Part shown: positions 49,217 through 62,000 of the stretch, piece by piece
How the letters are laid out: every line of letters starts with the position of its first letter
Position numbering within the stretch: the stretch's first letter is position 1
NCBI GenBank assembly: GCA_031772625.1
Contig: CM062813.1
Span: 769,806,721-769,870,720 of the forward strand
DNA length: 64,000 bases
Direction: 5' to 3'
DNA from: Pinus tabuliformis
Taxonomy: Eukaryota > Streptophyta > Pinopsida > Pinales > Pinaceae
Notes under the pieces: generated by a model
What the model was told of the DNA's origin: nothing
Databases searched by the model: none
What the model saw: the letters and a program-made list of their open reading frames with translations, nothing else
Translations under genes and position numbers: made by a program

Positions 49217-50825
49217 GGTGTTCAAGTAGGTATTGTTTCTACTTAGTTATTACTTTCTTTTTGTCTTTCATCAGCCTTATTTATTTGAAAGCTTAAAAAA
49301 AAGGAGAAAAAGAATTCAAAAAGTAGAGCTAGTTCTTTCATGCCTCGTAGGAGTAGGGATAGTCAAGATAAATTCTTACCCAAAACCCCTACCCCTTCAA
49401 GTTGTCAACCTTCATTCTTCTTTGGTGATTGTGACTCCCTCTTTGACTACATGGGAGTTAGAAGACCCTCTAGGAGAGATACCTGAAATTTTTGAGGAAC
49501 CTGTAGGGGAAGAAGAACCTATCTCACCTACCAAAATCATGGATGAAAAAAAAAAGAAAATGATATTTTTGCTATCAGAGAAACCAATGGAGAGGCTAGA
49601 ATGAAGAATATAAGCCTTGCTTCCCTTCCACATTTCCATGCCCTAACCTTTGAGGATCCTGACACCTTCATGTTTGAATTTGTTGTTGTCTATAGGACCT
49701 ATGACAATGCCTCAAATGAACAAAAGATGAAGTTATTTCCATCTACCCTCAAAGATGCAGCCTTGTGCTGGTTTATCAATTTACCTAGAAGCAACATCAC
49801 TACTTGGGCCCAAATGCAACAAGCCTTTAGTGACAAGTATAGGGATTACTGTAGGTCCAAAGAAACAAAGCAAGAAATCTTTGGGATGACCCTAGAATGA
49901 GATAAGTCCTTAGAGGACAATGAGTAAATATCCCAGCTCAATTATAGGAGGGCTAATTGTACCCTTGACCCTGAGTCACTCAAGCTAGTTCTTCTCTGAG
50001 GTATCGAGGAGGATGTAATGGAAACCCTTAACATGCTATCTGGAGAAGACATCTCGTAATTTCCTTATGATGACATCAAAACAATATTCACGAATCACTC
50101 TAGGGCTGCTAGGAAAAGGGGTAGGTATAGCCAAGGCTTGGTTAGTTCATCTCCCTCTACATCAGCCCTAAAACATGAGATAGGAAGCATGTTGGATAAT
50201 TTTAAGAGTGAAATGTTGCATAAATTTTCCCTACAAGTGGATACTATGGAAATTAAAAGGAAGCAAGAGGGAGCAGAAAGGGCACTATCTATCTTCTACC
50301 CTAGATGCACTAAGAGACACCCTAGGAATGAGTGCACACTGAATGTCATAAAATTATGCTCTGTCAGTGAAGAAAACCATGCAAAGAAAAATGTACCTCT
50401 TTTCTAGGTTTGAACATTGTATATCAAGGCGAAGAAGGTGATTTAGAGCAACTCTACTTCATTAACCAAAGGAGGCCTCAAGGTCCTCGGCCATATCCAT
50501 AGGGCAGGAAAGGTGTGCATTATCCTCATTACAATCCAAATCTGAATACACATTTATAGCCTTGGTACCCTTCCACTCATCCATCATGGACCACACCTCC
50601 TCCTTGGCCTTATACTCCTCAATATCCTCCGCAACCTATTAACCCTCCTTTCCAACCATATGCACCTCAATCTTCCTAATGGGGCAAACTCTCACTAGGG
50701 TGGAGGCCTCAAACAACCCAACCTCCTACTTTACTTCCTCCACCTCAACCTAAACCATAGCTCCATCACCATACCCCACCTAAGCAACCTCAAATGTCTG
50801 CTCAACCCAATCTGATAGAGGGAAA

Positions 50826-51760
50826 TGTTCCCCTAGGGCTTTTTGGGCTGAAACCCTAGTAGACTGAAAGTTATCTATTCAAAGAAACATGCATTCACAC
50901 AGCCATTATGCTATTATAAACAAATTCTATGATAAGGGTACGTACCTTTGGTCCTATGTTTGAGAAGGCCCTTAGGGTCCAAACCCTTCTTGGAGTTCCC
51001 TTCTTCTTTTTTGTCCTACAAAACAACCAATTCAAAGAACACAACAGTATATGGACAAAAACTTATAAAGAAACCATCTTCATGTTATAAATAAAGGTAG
51101 TTAGTGATGAAATCCAAACAACCATTTACATATGAATTCTAAACATGAATATCATTAACATAAAGAAAATTCATTTCGGGAACCAAGACATGTGTTTCTT
51201 TTATTATAGACAAATAAAGTACATAAAAAGGAATATTTTCACATGAGTCACCTTCAGCAGGCTCCAAGCAAAGCTTCCTTCTGGATCCATTCTAGCCTCA
51301 AGCCTTTAACAAACTCCTTCCATGACTCTCTCCATGATGTCATAAATGGTGGATGAATATCAACACATAAGGAAACAAAGGTTTCCTGTACAAAATGGGG
51401 GAAGTGCAGAAGGCACAAGGGACTTCAAACCTGGTCAAGGGAAAAATCTCAGCATAATAACCTTTCTCTCTCCTCTCTCCTCCTTTAGGCCTTCCCTTTG
51501 AGGTCTTTTTATACCACTCCCAAAGTAGTTTTTTAGTTAGGAGTTGGTTGGGAACAGTTGGGCCACGTGCACTAACAGGTGATCAGTAGGTAAAACCCGC
51601 GATCTCCACTCAAAAATAAGGAGTTTTATATTTTTTTAAGTGTTTTAATACATACATGCGGGTTGCTATACACAGACCCGCGTATACACGCGTTTAACTC
51701 AGGGCAATGTCATGTATAAGGGATAAAACATTGTTTTTTAAATTTTAGGACCAGGTCTGG
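50826..51760. mobile_element. Probable LTR insertion inside the Athila-like relic
   Basis: Gag-type text stops near 50825 and text leading to the protease resumes by about 51890. Between them is non-coding sequence starting TGTTCCCCTAGGGC, with repeated GCGTATAC-like words near 51690 similar to those in the copia LTRs. I could not find a clean right end or target duplication, so this is likely a decayed solo LTR with unresolved edges. Confidence 0.45.
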
Positions 51761-52719
51761 AAGGAGGGGTTGCCTTAGGCCATGAGTACAGCATCACAAA
51801 CCATAAGAGTGAGATTTGGAGCTATAATAGTGGGGAGACATCCTATCCTGCTTATCTTGTGGAATCCAATAGATCAAGCTTTGGCCTAGGAAGGTGCTCC
51901 CAGATAATCACCCACATTCTCTACCAGGAGAGATGCAAGAGAGTTCCCGTCAAGGCAATTCACCTCCTTACCCTAAAAGGTTGGTCCACTGTAAACAACA
52001 CACCCTAGAAGAGGCTGAACTTATGTTAGAATTGAAGAACATGTGTGTCAAAGTACCCCTTCTCCAAGTCATCAAAGATGTCCCCGTTTACAACAATCTT
52101 ATCAAGGAAGATTGTTTCAAAATACCTCATAGAAGAAGAATAGATACCCTCATTATCAATGTTATTGGATTGTTGTTTGACCTAATGCTTCACAGGGTAA
52201 TCTCCCCAAAAGTACTTAGATCATGTTAACCCAGTAGTGGATGTGCACATCAATGGGATTATGGTCCCTAAAACCTTGATTGACCTTGGGGGTACAATCA
52301 ATGTGATGAAAATGAAAACCATGCTCAAGCTCAACCTCCAAGGGGCCTTGAGGAAGACCAGTACAATACTACAACTTGTAGATAGATCCATAGTAGCTCT
52401 TGAGGGAGTTATTGAGGATGTAATGGTCTCCATTGAATCCTAGGAGTACCCCACTGATTTCCTTGTATTCCAACCGAAAACCAAGTTTAATGGTTAACTT
52501 ATCATCCTAGGAAGCCCTTGCCTGGCCACTACTGATGCCTAAATTACTTGCAGGGATGGGAGAATGACAATCAAGAATGGGCATCTATCAAAACAACTTG
52601 TTTTATATCCTCCTGCTCAACCTTATGTTGAGCATGAATTATCCTTGTGGTTAGAGGATGAGGAAGAGGAAGAATTTTATGAGACATCCCTCTACCTAGT
52701 TTGCACATTAGACATTGTT

Positions 52720-52737
52720 GGGGGGGGGGGGGGGGGG
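52720..52737. repeat. Run of 18 G
   Basis: An uninterrupted guanine run inside the gypsy relic, downstream of the protease region. It is long enough to form a G-quadruplex and prone to length error in sequencing. Confidence 0.95.
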
Positions 52738-53485
52738 ACTTGATGAAGATGACCTTATTGACCATATATTACATAATTAGCCTGCCACTACCATGCCAGT
52801 TGAAGAATTGATAAAGGAACCTAAGACTAGTCCTTGGACTGATTTATGCTATGTTGGCTTTGGCCTAGAACATGCCAAGCTTTTTGAGATTAGCCCATAT
52901 AGAATACTAAAGACCAACCAACCTCTTTCAGCTGAGCAGGAAGAACAATTATGTAGTGTGTTGAGGTAACACTTGGATGATTTTACATGGGACTATAAGG
53001 AGATGAAGTGTGTGCATCCCTCGGTTTGTACTCATCATATCTACACCAAACAGGGATGCAAGTTTGTATTCCAACCCTAGAGAAGGATGAACCCAACTCT
53101 TAAGGACATTGTAAAAGAGGAATTACAGAAGCTACTAGATGCAAGTTTCATATACCCCATTTCAAATAGTGAGTGGGTATCCCCTCTCATTTTAGTCCCC
53201 AAGAAAAATGGGAAGTGGAGGATCTATGTTGACTATTGAGAGCTTAAAAAGGCTACAAAGAAGGACCACTTCCCTATGCCCTTCATTGACCAAGTCCTAG
53301 ATGGAATTGTAGGGAAGCGATTCTTCTCCTTCCTAGATGGATTTAGGGGGTACAACAAAATATAGATCAGCCTAAAGACCAATTTAAGACAACATTCACA
53401 TGTCCTTGGGGTACCTTTTCATATGGGGTGCTTCCATTTGGTTTGTGTAATTCCCCTGCTACCTTCTAGAGGGAAATTTCTAATA

Positions 53486-55700
53486 GTCCTGGTGAAAATT
53501 CCATGTAATAAAAGTTAATAAAGGAAAAAATAATAACCATGGTTGATGGGACACTTATCCAAAGCTGAATGTTCAAAAAAACATCCTAGTGTGTGTGTTC
53601 ATCAATTTATTATGGCTAAGGAAGTTGGAAAAGGAAATGGCTAAGGATTTGGAAAGGAAAAATGGCATTTTTGGCGCATTTGTTTATGAAAATAATGGAA
53701 ATTAGGAGAAAAGGGAGGTGAAAGGTGATAGGTTTCATGTGAGGAGGAAAATGAAGGAAAGCAATGGAAAATGAAGAAAATAGAGGCCTCATTAATAAAA
53801 AGGATTTTGAGGATCAGTTGGTACCCTTTTGTCAGTATAGTTTTGGAGCTCTCTCATTTTTCTCTCTCTCTCTCACTCTTGGACACTTAGAGTTTTCTTG
53901 GAGCATTTTGGCATTGGATCAAGAAAGGAAATGAAGGCAAGAGGAAAAAAATATCAAGCAGGGATAGGCAGGATCAAGCAACTGCAACAAGGTTCCTTGC
54001 AGGTATTGATTTGCATGTGTATTTTCCTTGCTAGATTTTCCATGCATGGTATTGCATGTTGTTCTTTTGCTATTATGGCATGGGTTATGCTAGGTGTAAT
54101 AGTGTTTTCAGCCTAGCCTTACCATTTCCTAATAGCCATGGTATGATGGGGTTCTCATGTTTTGGTTGAGCTGGATTGCCAGATGGATTCAAAGCTGAGT
54201 GAGGTGGATCTCTGAATGATAGAGCACATGGTCTAGTGGTACTTGAACCAGACTGTGGATAATGGTAAAGCCACTATCCTAGTAACCATTGAGCCAGACT
54301 ACGAGTTACGGTAAAGCCAGGATTTTGTTGCCTCGATGGGCCAAGGAATCCTTGTCGGTGAATGGAAGGATATATGGTAAATCCAAGAGGTGTTTTTCTC
54401 TCTGTTGGCCTAGTAATCCTAGGTTTGGGATATGTGGTAAAGCCTGGAGAGTGGGTCTTGGTTTAGGGTGTAGTGATCCCTAGATTAGACTGTGGATTGC
54501 ATTAAATCCTGAGAGACTAGGAGACAAGAAAATTCCTCACATTGTAGGTAAATTAAATCTGGTGGCATCCATGCTTGTTTGGCCTAATGATCTGGTGGAG
54601 ATCAAGGTAAATCTTGTTATTACATGTTCATTGTGTTGGCCTAGTGAGTCGAGATGGATTACGGTAAAGCATGGCTTCTATTGATGAGGGTGATGTTTTC
54701 GCTTTGGGATTCCTTGGTTGGTTCTTTTGGTTTGAGTCTCGCATTCATACTTGGAATATGGCATGGGGTGAATGGCTGAGGAGAGATTTGGCTCAGCGAT
54801 TCTAGGGCCGGGTGGAATGTGGTAGTCCCATCCGGGGTTTGGATTTTGCATCATTAATAAGAGGTTATCTCTCCTTGTATTTCTATGAATATTATATTGA
54901 TTTATATTTGGATCATATGGCTGTGATTTCATTGGTATTTCAATTGCTATTATGTTGGTTATGTATGTGTTTTTTGACAGTGGCTATGTATGGCTCTCAT
55001 TAAGTTTTTACTTGTAATAGAATGGAAAATGTATCTATGACCTAATAGATGATAATGTAGCAAATGATATGAGGGGACAATGGTTCTTAGCGATTCTGAG
55101 ATAAGTATGAGATCCCTATGCTTAAATCTGTTGTTTACACCTATAGATTACATATTTGTGATATGTTTGACAAAATGCTTGTCATGGATAGTAGGGGTCT
55201 GGTTAAGGGCTTGTTCAACTATTTTCTTTTGCATCAGTTTTTCCCTATTATTTTACTATTATGGAGATGTCACTACATTCTAGGTAGTGACCTAGGCTTT
55301 GCACCTAAAAAAGTGGCTTAAAACTTGGGGACGTTGGCACAGAACTAGACAAAATAGTCCCTCGACACTAGCATGCCTATAGCATGAGAGTGTCCAAAGC
55401 CTCCTAGATATCTGTAGGCCTATAGTATGAGAGCGTCTAGAGGTCACCAGGGCTAAAACTTTAGTGGGACCTAGCGGCAAGCTTCCTGAACTATTGTGAT
55501 GATTCTCAGGGGTCCTGTAGCTGATGTGGAAGGTTTGTATGTTGTGTTTTCATTGATTCCATTTCCTTAAGGTCACATACGAGGTTGAATATGATCATAA
55601 TAGCCTTTCGTCGCATGTTTACCTCGGTTGGTCAGCTACTTGGGTAGATGTGAGAGGAGGGTGTGTTGACAAGGTTAATCCTCTCCATAGACATAGACGA
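53486..55700. other. Unresolved LTR- or leader-like sequence
   Basis: Follows the truncated gypsy RT. It contains a CT-rich tract (TCTCTCTCTCTCTC, about 53860), a degenerate ~60-bp repeat (54230-54680) and no coding text I trust. The composition resembles a long LTR or untranslated leader, but I could not match its ends to anything. Confidence 0.4.
54230..54680 (+). repeat. Degenerate ~60-bp tandem repeat (GGTAAAGCC core)
   Basis: The core GGTAAAGCC or a near variant appears at about 54264, 54310, 54376, 54436, 54502, 54606 and 54663. Four copies have TGGCCTAGTGATCC-like text alternating with the core. Spacing is about 46-66 bases for most neighbours. Confidence 0.65.
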
Positions 55701-58560
55701 TCCCTCTAGCCCAATGAGTGGGTCTAACAACTAAAGTGACAATCAACAAGAAATATTCCTATGTTATAATTGAAAAGCAGAATCAAAGAGATGGCCTACC
55801 TCATTCTGATGCTACTCCAATTTCGTTTGTTGACTGCCTCAAACTGCTTGTGTCACATAATTGTTCCTGCTTATCTCATGTTTATGTACCTACACAAGTG
55901 ATCAAGAGACAACAAATCATGCCAAAACCAATAACAGATCTAATAGCAACATACTTAACTAATCAAGGAATTTCAAGCTAAATAATACATGCACATATAT
56001 ATATTTTGGGAAGATGAACGAAAAGTTGTATATTATTGCCTTGATGTTGAAAGGCTCTCCTTGAGTGGTAATCCAAGTCCAAGCCAAGATATCTCCAAGC
56101 ACTCCTTCTCCAAGTCTAATGAATAGCCTCTAGGCACAAGCTTAGCATAAGGGTGCAAATAGACATAGAACAACCATTTGGGAATGGGAGAAGAGGAATT
56201 TATATGCTGGGAGAGGGAGTTAGGACTTCTCCAAAGATAGGATTAGGCCCACATATCAAGGAGGTAGCTCATAGGGATAAGACAAAGAGTTCAAGTTGGG
56301 AGGATTTGACCTCATCTATGTGAAACAACCTCCAGCTCGCCACTCTGAAAGCTTCTAGATCACAAAGCTTCTCATCCTCCTTTGGAAAATTACCTTTTTG
56401 GGATCATCGGGGGTATGCAAGGGAATAGAGCAATGTCAACGCTGGTCAAACATGGTGCAACAGGTGACCATCATGGTTTAAGCCTCATAAGAGCGATGAC
56501 TCTTATTTTAGGGTTTTAAGATCCATTTCTTCAGGGAAAGCTCAAGAAATTTTCCAAAAAAAGTCTTAGGAGGGATTTGAGTTGTATACATGGATGAGTA
56601 TACTATATAATGATCATGTTTCGGGCACTTTGGGGTATGTCATAATGAAGTGTAGGAGGTGTGACAAAATACTATGTAACATATGCCCCTAAAGCATGAA
56701 GGCAAAATGAGGAGTGATGGCTGAGATGCTTTATGAGCTCTTGCAAGGACGAGGACGCACATGGTCAGGAGACCTGCAAATCAAGGACGCATATACATAT
56801 ACATATCTGAGATCAAGACATGAATCCATGACATGGACACAGCCATCCAGATGATGAAGACTATATGAAAAGATCCATGGTATGGGTGCAACCATCTAGA
56901 TAATGAGGATCACCATAAATATAAAGTCCCGCAGTATGGTCACAACCATCTGTATAGTATAAACATGTGTACAATCATGAACAACATATAACTCCATGCA
57001 ACCTGAGTCATATTAGACCAGACCCAGGGTCTTCCGCTCCATCCCGACCCGATCAACGTACGAATCCTAACATGCGAATAAATGTGTTGAAGTCGAACAT
57101 GCTAGAAAACCATCTGATTACTGGTTAATGATGTAGACCGTTAACAGGTACGAGAGAAACCACCAATAATGACAATGGCCCTTAAGGTACAACAATACAA
57201 TCAATGAATTTGATAATGAATCTGAAGTCGAACACTCATGGAATCACCCGATTGAAAGCCAATGATGAAGACCTATCATCAGATGAGAAGAACTGGCCAT
57301 TAGGGCATGCCAGCTCTAAGGTACTGAAAGGGAATTTCTAAGTCATCTTCTTGGATAATGAGCTGAAGTCAATAGGAAGCGACCATTCGAAAGAGGGAAA
57401 TGATGAATCCCTCATCATTGACATGAAACAAGGAATAAAGTGGAATAATTTTCAAGACTGTAACAACAACTCAAATAACTTATAGGTAAATAATGTAGAT
57501 TGGACTTCTCTTGAACACTAGCGACACGACTTTGGAGTGTGGTAGCATCTGACTTGACATAGGACTAAAGGTCATGATGATCATATGGAACAGTCAAATG
57601 AGAGGAAAAATGGATCACCCAAACCCGGGAGGACAAGGGACTGAGTGAGGATATCCCAAACCCGACACGATAGCATAAGAGTGTCATGTTCAAGAGAGAC
57701 ATACTACCTATACAAAGGATGTCTCATCTTCATTTTCCCTTTCTATTGCTAGTGAGTACCCCAATTATTTTTATCGCAAACTTGAAGTGGATAGCATATG
57801 CTTTTCATTCAAGTTCATTCTTTGAATGAATCCATCCTAGTAAGTTTTACGATCCCTAGGAAGGAGAAGCTCGGCCTCATCATGGTGATGAGTCTTTCAT
57901 CCTAAAAGTTTAGCAAGTCTGATGTAAGAATAACTCGATATATTTTTCACACTTACAGAGTTTGAAAAATAGATGAAAAAGAAAACTCCATCATGTCCCT
58001 TTTCGTAATTTGTCTCTCAAATTCGAAAAGTTAGAAAACAAAATTTGAGAAAACCTCTTGACCATGTCGATCAAGGTGTACCTTTTTCATAAATAGTCAA
58101 TCTCAGCCCAAAAAGGGGGTAAATGTATACTGAGGTTATGTCAATTCATTTAATTTAACGAGTTCAAAATGGCAAGTATTCAAAAATCTTTTCATTTTTC
58201 AAGAGTAAAAAAAGAGCGCAAAGATGACTCTAGGTGGGTTCCTTTTTCGTTTATTTAATGAGTTAAAAAAAGAGATAAAATAAACTCGCAAGAATCAGTC
58301 AATAAATATCACTGTTCATTTTAAAGGTACTTGTAACTACACAAGAAACACACCCATCATGGATATCGAGAAAAACATTAAAATATTATGAAAATATTGA
58401 CAAATATGACTTGCAAAACTTATAAATAGCCAAAAGTAATTTCCTTTTTTACCATTTTACCACAATAAGCTTTGAAAGTGCATTTGTGCCCTATTTCTCT
58501 TGATTTTCAAGTGGTCGTTATAGGAGATCTAGGGTACCGTTTCATGAACAGTCTGCAACA
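55701..58560 (-). other. Probable 3' flank of the Tat-like relic, possible 3' LTR to 56681
   Basis: The minus strand near 56681 reads AGGGGCATA then TGTTACATAG, which could be a polypurine tract and the start of a 3' LTR extending left. At 56800-57400 phrases such as CTGAAGTCGAACA recur loosely. No coding text is evident. Without the other LTR in the window the boundaries are guesses. Confidence 0.35.
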
Positions 58561-58639
58561 GGTAAGAGGCCCATCCCTGCTCTTGCATTTTATCACTTTT
58601 TTATGCATTTTAAATGGTAATTTTATGCTATAAGGGAGG

Positions 58640-60000
58640 ATTTTAAATTTTTAGGGTGTCGGCGACCATCGCGGGTATGGTCATCAGACCCATGATGATT
58701 ACTCTTGAGCCCAAAGGCTCACGCAATGCCATTGCTCTGTTTGTAAAAATAGGCATGATGGCACCGAGGCAGATTTTTTGGAAAGAAAACCCTCTTTTAA
58801 AGAAAAAATTGATGATTTTAATCCATGAAAAAAGCATTAATAGGTGTTAAATGATGTTTTTCAGGAGACCATGGTCTTGGAATGGAAAGAAAGAGGCCAT
58901 GAGGCCGAAGACCACCAAGCAGCTCAGGATCCTGAATGCATAAATGCTCTGAGGAATTGCAGGCTACTAAAGTTCTTTGGGACTACAAGGTTAAGGACTC
59001 AGGTGGAATTGTTGCCCTCTTTGATCAGTCTTTAGGATGTAGATCGACAGATCTTCATCATAAAAGGCCAGGAACTAGAAATTGAAGAGATGGATATGTA
59101 GATCATCACGTGATTTCCCAAAGAGGGGAAGCGATCCAACTCTTTGGATCTCACCTAGGAGGTGAATGTACAAGGACTTTAGTCTAGAGGCACTGTCGAG
59201 GTGCCACAATGACCAATGGAGGTAAGGTGAAGATACCAACAATCACCAAGAACCTTGTTTTGAGAATGATTTTATTCACTATGGAACGTGTGTCTCACAC
59301 ACAAGCTTTGCATGAGGCTTCAAAATCTAAGTTCCAGTATGCTATTGCATCTTTGACTCTTACCATATTTAACTGGTGCGGAGGCCTTTTGACAAATATG
59401 AAAAAGCAACTAACCAAGGGAAAGCATGGACACCTAAAGCAATTCAAGTTCGGTTCGACACTGGTGACCTTCTTCTTAGAGAGAGTGCCCTTGTTTTGGG
59501 ATCAGTGGGCAGAGGTACCAAATCCTGTCCCCCGAGATCCGAGACTTGTGAGGTGGAGTCAGCTCATGCCTCGAGGAGGCACGAGTCAATATATGCATTA
59601 TCCACGGTAGTTCTTTTCTTAGCTAGAATGAAAACTACTAGTGGTAGATGACTATGCTTATGCTGGCACAAATTTTAGGTGGGATCCAGATCTACCTCTG
59701 CCACCAGGAGAACAATGGACTGATTCAGGTAAAAACTTGTTTTTTATATTTTTTTCAAGTTTTATGATTTTTTAAAAAAAGTGTAAACTGAGACTCAAAT
59801 TGTGATAAATGTGCAGATGTGGGACCAGAGAGACCACTAGGCATGTTCCCAATAGCACGAAAAGTTTCACATTAGATAGTGGGTGAATATTATGAAGAAG
59901 GGGCAGACCCTTAGTTGAGATGGAGCGCAATCTAGAGGTGATAACTCGTGGAGTCCCAGAGTATTCCATTATTGATGATGTTCCATTATGTTGGTAGAGA
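58640..60000 (+). pseudogene. Plus-strand coding relic, possible antisense ORF of the Tat-like element
   Basis: Plus-strand frames give coherent but interrupted text in exon-like blocks, with AG-bounded starts and GT-bounded ends at several points. The best block (59209-59610) reads KVKIPTITKNLVLRMILFTME, then HEASKSKFQYAIASL and TFFLERVPLFWDQW. I do not recognise the domain. It lies beyond the pol end of the minus-strand Tat-like element and runs opposite to pol, the place where some Tat-lineage elements (for example Grande) are known to carry an extra antisense ORF. That link is inference. It is broken in several places and treated as a fossil. Confidence 0.5.
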
Positions 60001-60191
60001 CACACTATGGGAGTCTCTGCAAGACTGCATCGGCTGTTAGGCCGGGCGATTAGAGCAGTCTCGTGCTATCATGAGCACCGTGCAGGCTGATAGACTATCT
60101 ATCTCTTTTACACATTTTGTAGGCTTTGAAAGCCAAGTGTCTCAAAACACTTTATTTTTTGATATCTTGATGTAAACACTCTGATAGACAC

Positions 60192-60315
<124 letters not shown>

Positions 60316-60355
60316 TGTTTTATTTTCTACTTATGTGTCCATAATATGATCAATT

Positions 60356-60859
60356 TTATAAATAACGTAAATGCCTATCAAGAACAAAATTTGCCAATTC
60401 CTCTGTTAATGTATTTAAATTACGTGGAATGTGTTGATATGTGATGAAATCAAAATTTATTTCCAGTAACATAACACGTAGATACATACACAGTATTTGT
60501 GGATTTCTCAATGAGTAATAATTGTTTAATTGTAAGACAACGAGTTGTGAATCCAACTTGACAACTAAATCCCTAATGCCAAGAGTAATTGCTTCTAAAA
60601 AGAGTTCAATGATTGCACTGTATTCAACAATATTATTAGTTGTTCGACCAAGGCAGATACCTTGCAAGTTAATCAGCTCGCCATTAGGGGCATAGAGTAC
60701 CCATGCTGCAAAAGACAGGTTCCATGTGCTACGACAAGAACCATCAGCAAAACCAATATAATGGCTTGACGACATTTGCAAGCCGATTGGAACACAGGGT
60801 AAGTAGAAGAACACATGTCTACAAAGCAAACAAACACACCAAAAATAAAAAAGATACAC
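60356..60859 (-). pseudogene. Additional RNase H domain of the Tat-like relic
   Basis: The frame contains FADGSCRSTWNLSFAAWVLY, GICLGRTTNNIVEYSAIIEL, VVKLDSQLVVLQLN and HIPRNLNTLTEELAN. The D...E...D series (FADGS, EYSAI, LDSQL) and the closing HIPRN..TLTEELAN block are those of type I RNase H of the extra kind acquired by Tat elements. In the elements I know best it precedes integrase; here it follows integrase. Fossil copy. Confidence 0.85.
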
Positions 60860-60919
60860 TAATGAATTAACACACTAATGTAAAAAAGTCATTACATGAA
60901 TTTCACACATATTACTTCT

Positions 60920-62000
60920 TCAGATACAACCCATTAAGAGGCTACGACAATTCATTTCCCTCATAATCACAGAGCTCGTAAGAAGATTTTTGTAAGACAT
61001 GGTTAGCGATGTAGGGCCCATGCCACATGGGTTCAAACTTTCCTTCTCCCAACTTATCATTGGCTTGATCGTAAACAAGGACCAAGTTGTCTTCAGAAAA
61101 AATGCGAGGAGAAACGGCTTGGTCAAAATTATCTTTGACTCATTTCTTTTAAGCTTCGATGATTATAATAGCAATGAGATGAGTCTCGTCAAGCCTCTCA
61201 AGATATAGTAGCCGCTCCTCTTCAAGTGCGGTATCTGAAAGAAGTTCGATAGCTAATTTAAGTGAAGGGATTTCATATTCGATTGGAAGAGTTGTCTCTA
61301 AACCATACACCAGCTGCAATGGAGTGAATCAAGTGGCCATCTTAGCAAACATTCTGTAACACCAAAGAGCTGAGAATAGCATTAAATGTCAATCCCTTTT
61401 ATACTTCCCAATGGTACACTGAAGCATAGAAAACAAAACTCTATTAACTGCCTCAACTTAGCCATTGGCCTGTGGATAATAAGGAGTTGAGCTATCATGA
61501 CAAAGGCCCAACTGAGCAATCAGCTCTACGATCATGTGCTGAAAAAAATGTGATCCATGGTTAGTCACAATGGCTTGAGGAACACCAAAACATTCTATGA
61601 CATGGTTAAAAAGGAACTGAGCAGTAGTAATACTGCCAGCATTGTATGTAGGCATCACCTTGGCCCATTTAGTAAAATAGTCGATGGCGATGATTATATA
61701 ACCATGCCCCTCGACCGAGCGAGGGTTACATGTCATGAAATCAATGCCCCATTTAGAAAATGGGCCAACGGTAATTACAGGGTGTAGGAGTGTAGGTGGG
61801 GCACACTGTTTTCGGTTGAAAATCTGGCATTCATGGCATTTTTGAACAGCTAGAATGCAATATTTAAAGATAGAAGGCTAGAAATAACTAGCGTGGAATA
61901 TTTTCTGAGTAGTGGCATATCCAAACATATGACCACCACAGCCACTGTGGAAATCATTTAGGACACGTTCAGCCTCTTCTAGGGTGAGACACATCTGAAG
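60920..62000 (-). pseudogene. Integrase region of the Tat-like relic
   Basis: An HHCC zinc region (HSGCGGHMFGYATTQKIF, CHECQIF) is followed by the DDE core: DYFTKWAKVMP, VTNHGSHFFQ and TPYYPQANG. The C-terminal part extends to about 60920 with GKFEPMWHGPYI. Integrase inserts the DNA copy of the element into the chromosome. Fossil copy with a few breaks. Confidence 0.85.

Larger units (their letters stand above)
49217..53485 (+). mobile_element. Athila-like Ty3/gypsy relic (gag, protease, RT)
   Basis: Plus-strand text includes gag at about 49600-49900 (FEDPDTFMFEFVVVYRTYD, LKDAALCWFINLP) and a Cys-rich gag end near 50290. A protease region lies at about 51960-52600 (HTLEEAELMLELKNMCVKVP, then VHINGIMVPKTLIDLGGTINV, where DLG replaces the usual DTG/DSG form). 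RT runs at about 53090-53480 (LQKLLDASFIYPIS, WVSPLILVPKKNGKWR, FFSFLDGF). The element stops inside RT, with no RNase H, integrase or 3' LTR. It is old and broken in many places, and another insertion interrupts it at about 50826-51760. Confidence 0.8.

Noticed and set aside
54210-54280. tRNA-like word (GATAGAGCACATGGTCTAGTGG)
   Set aside because: No matching acceptor stem, anticodon arm or T-arm can be built around it.
55080-55321. Two overlapping short hydrophobic open frames
   Set aside because: They arise from T-rich sequence in two frames of the same stretch, without codon or motif support.
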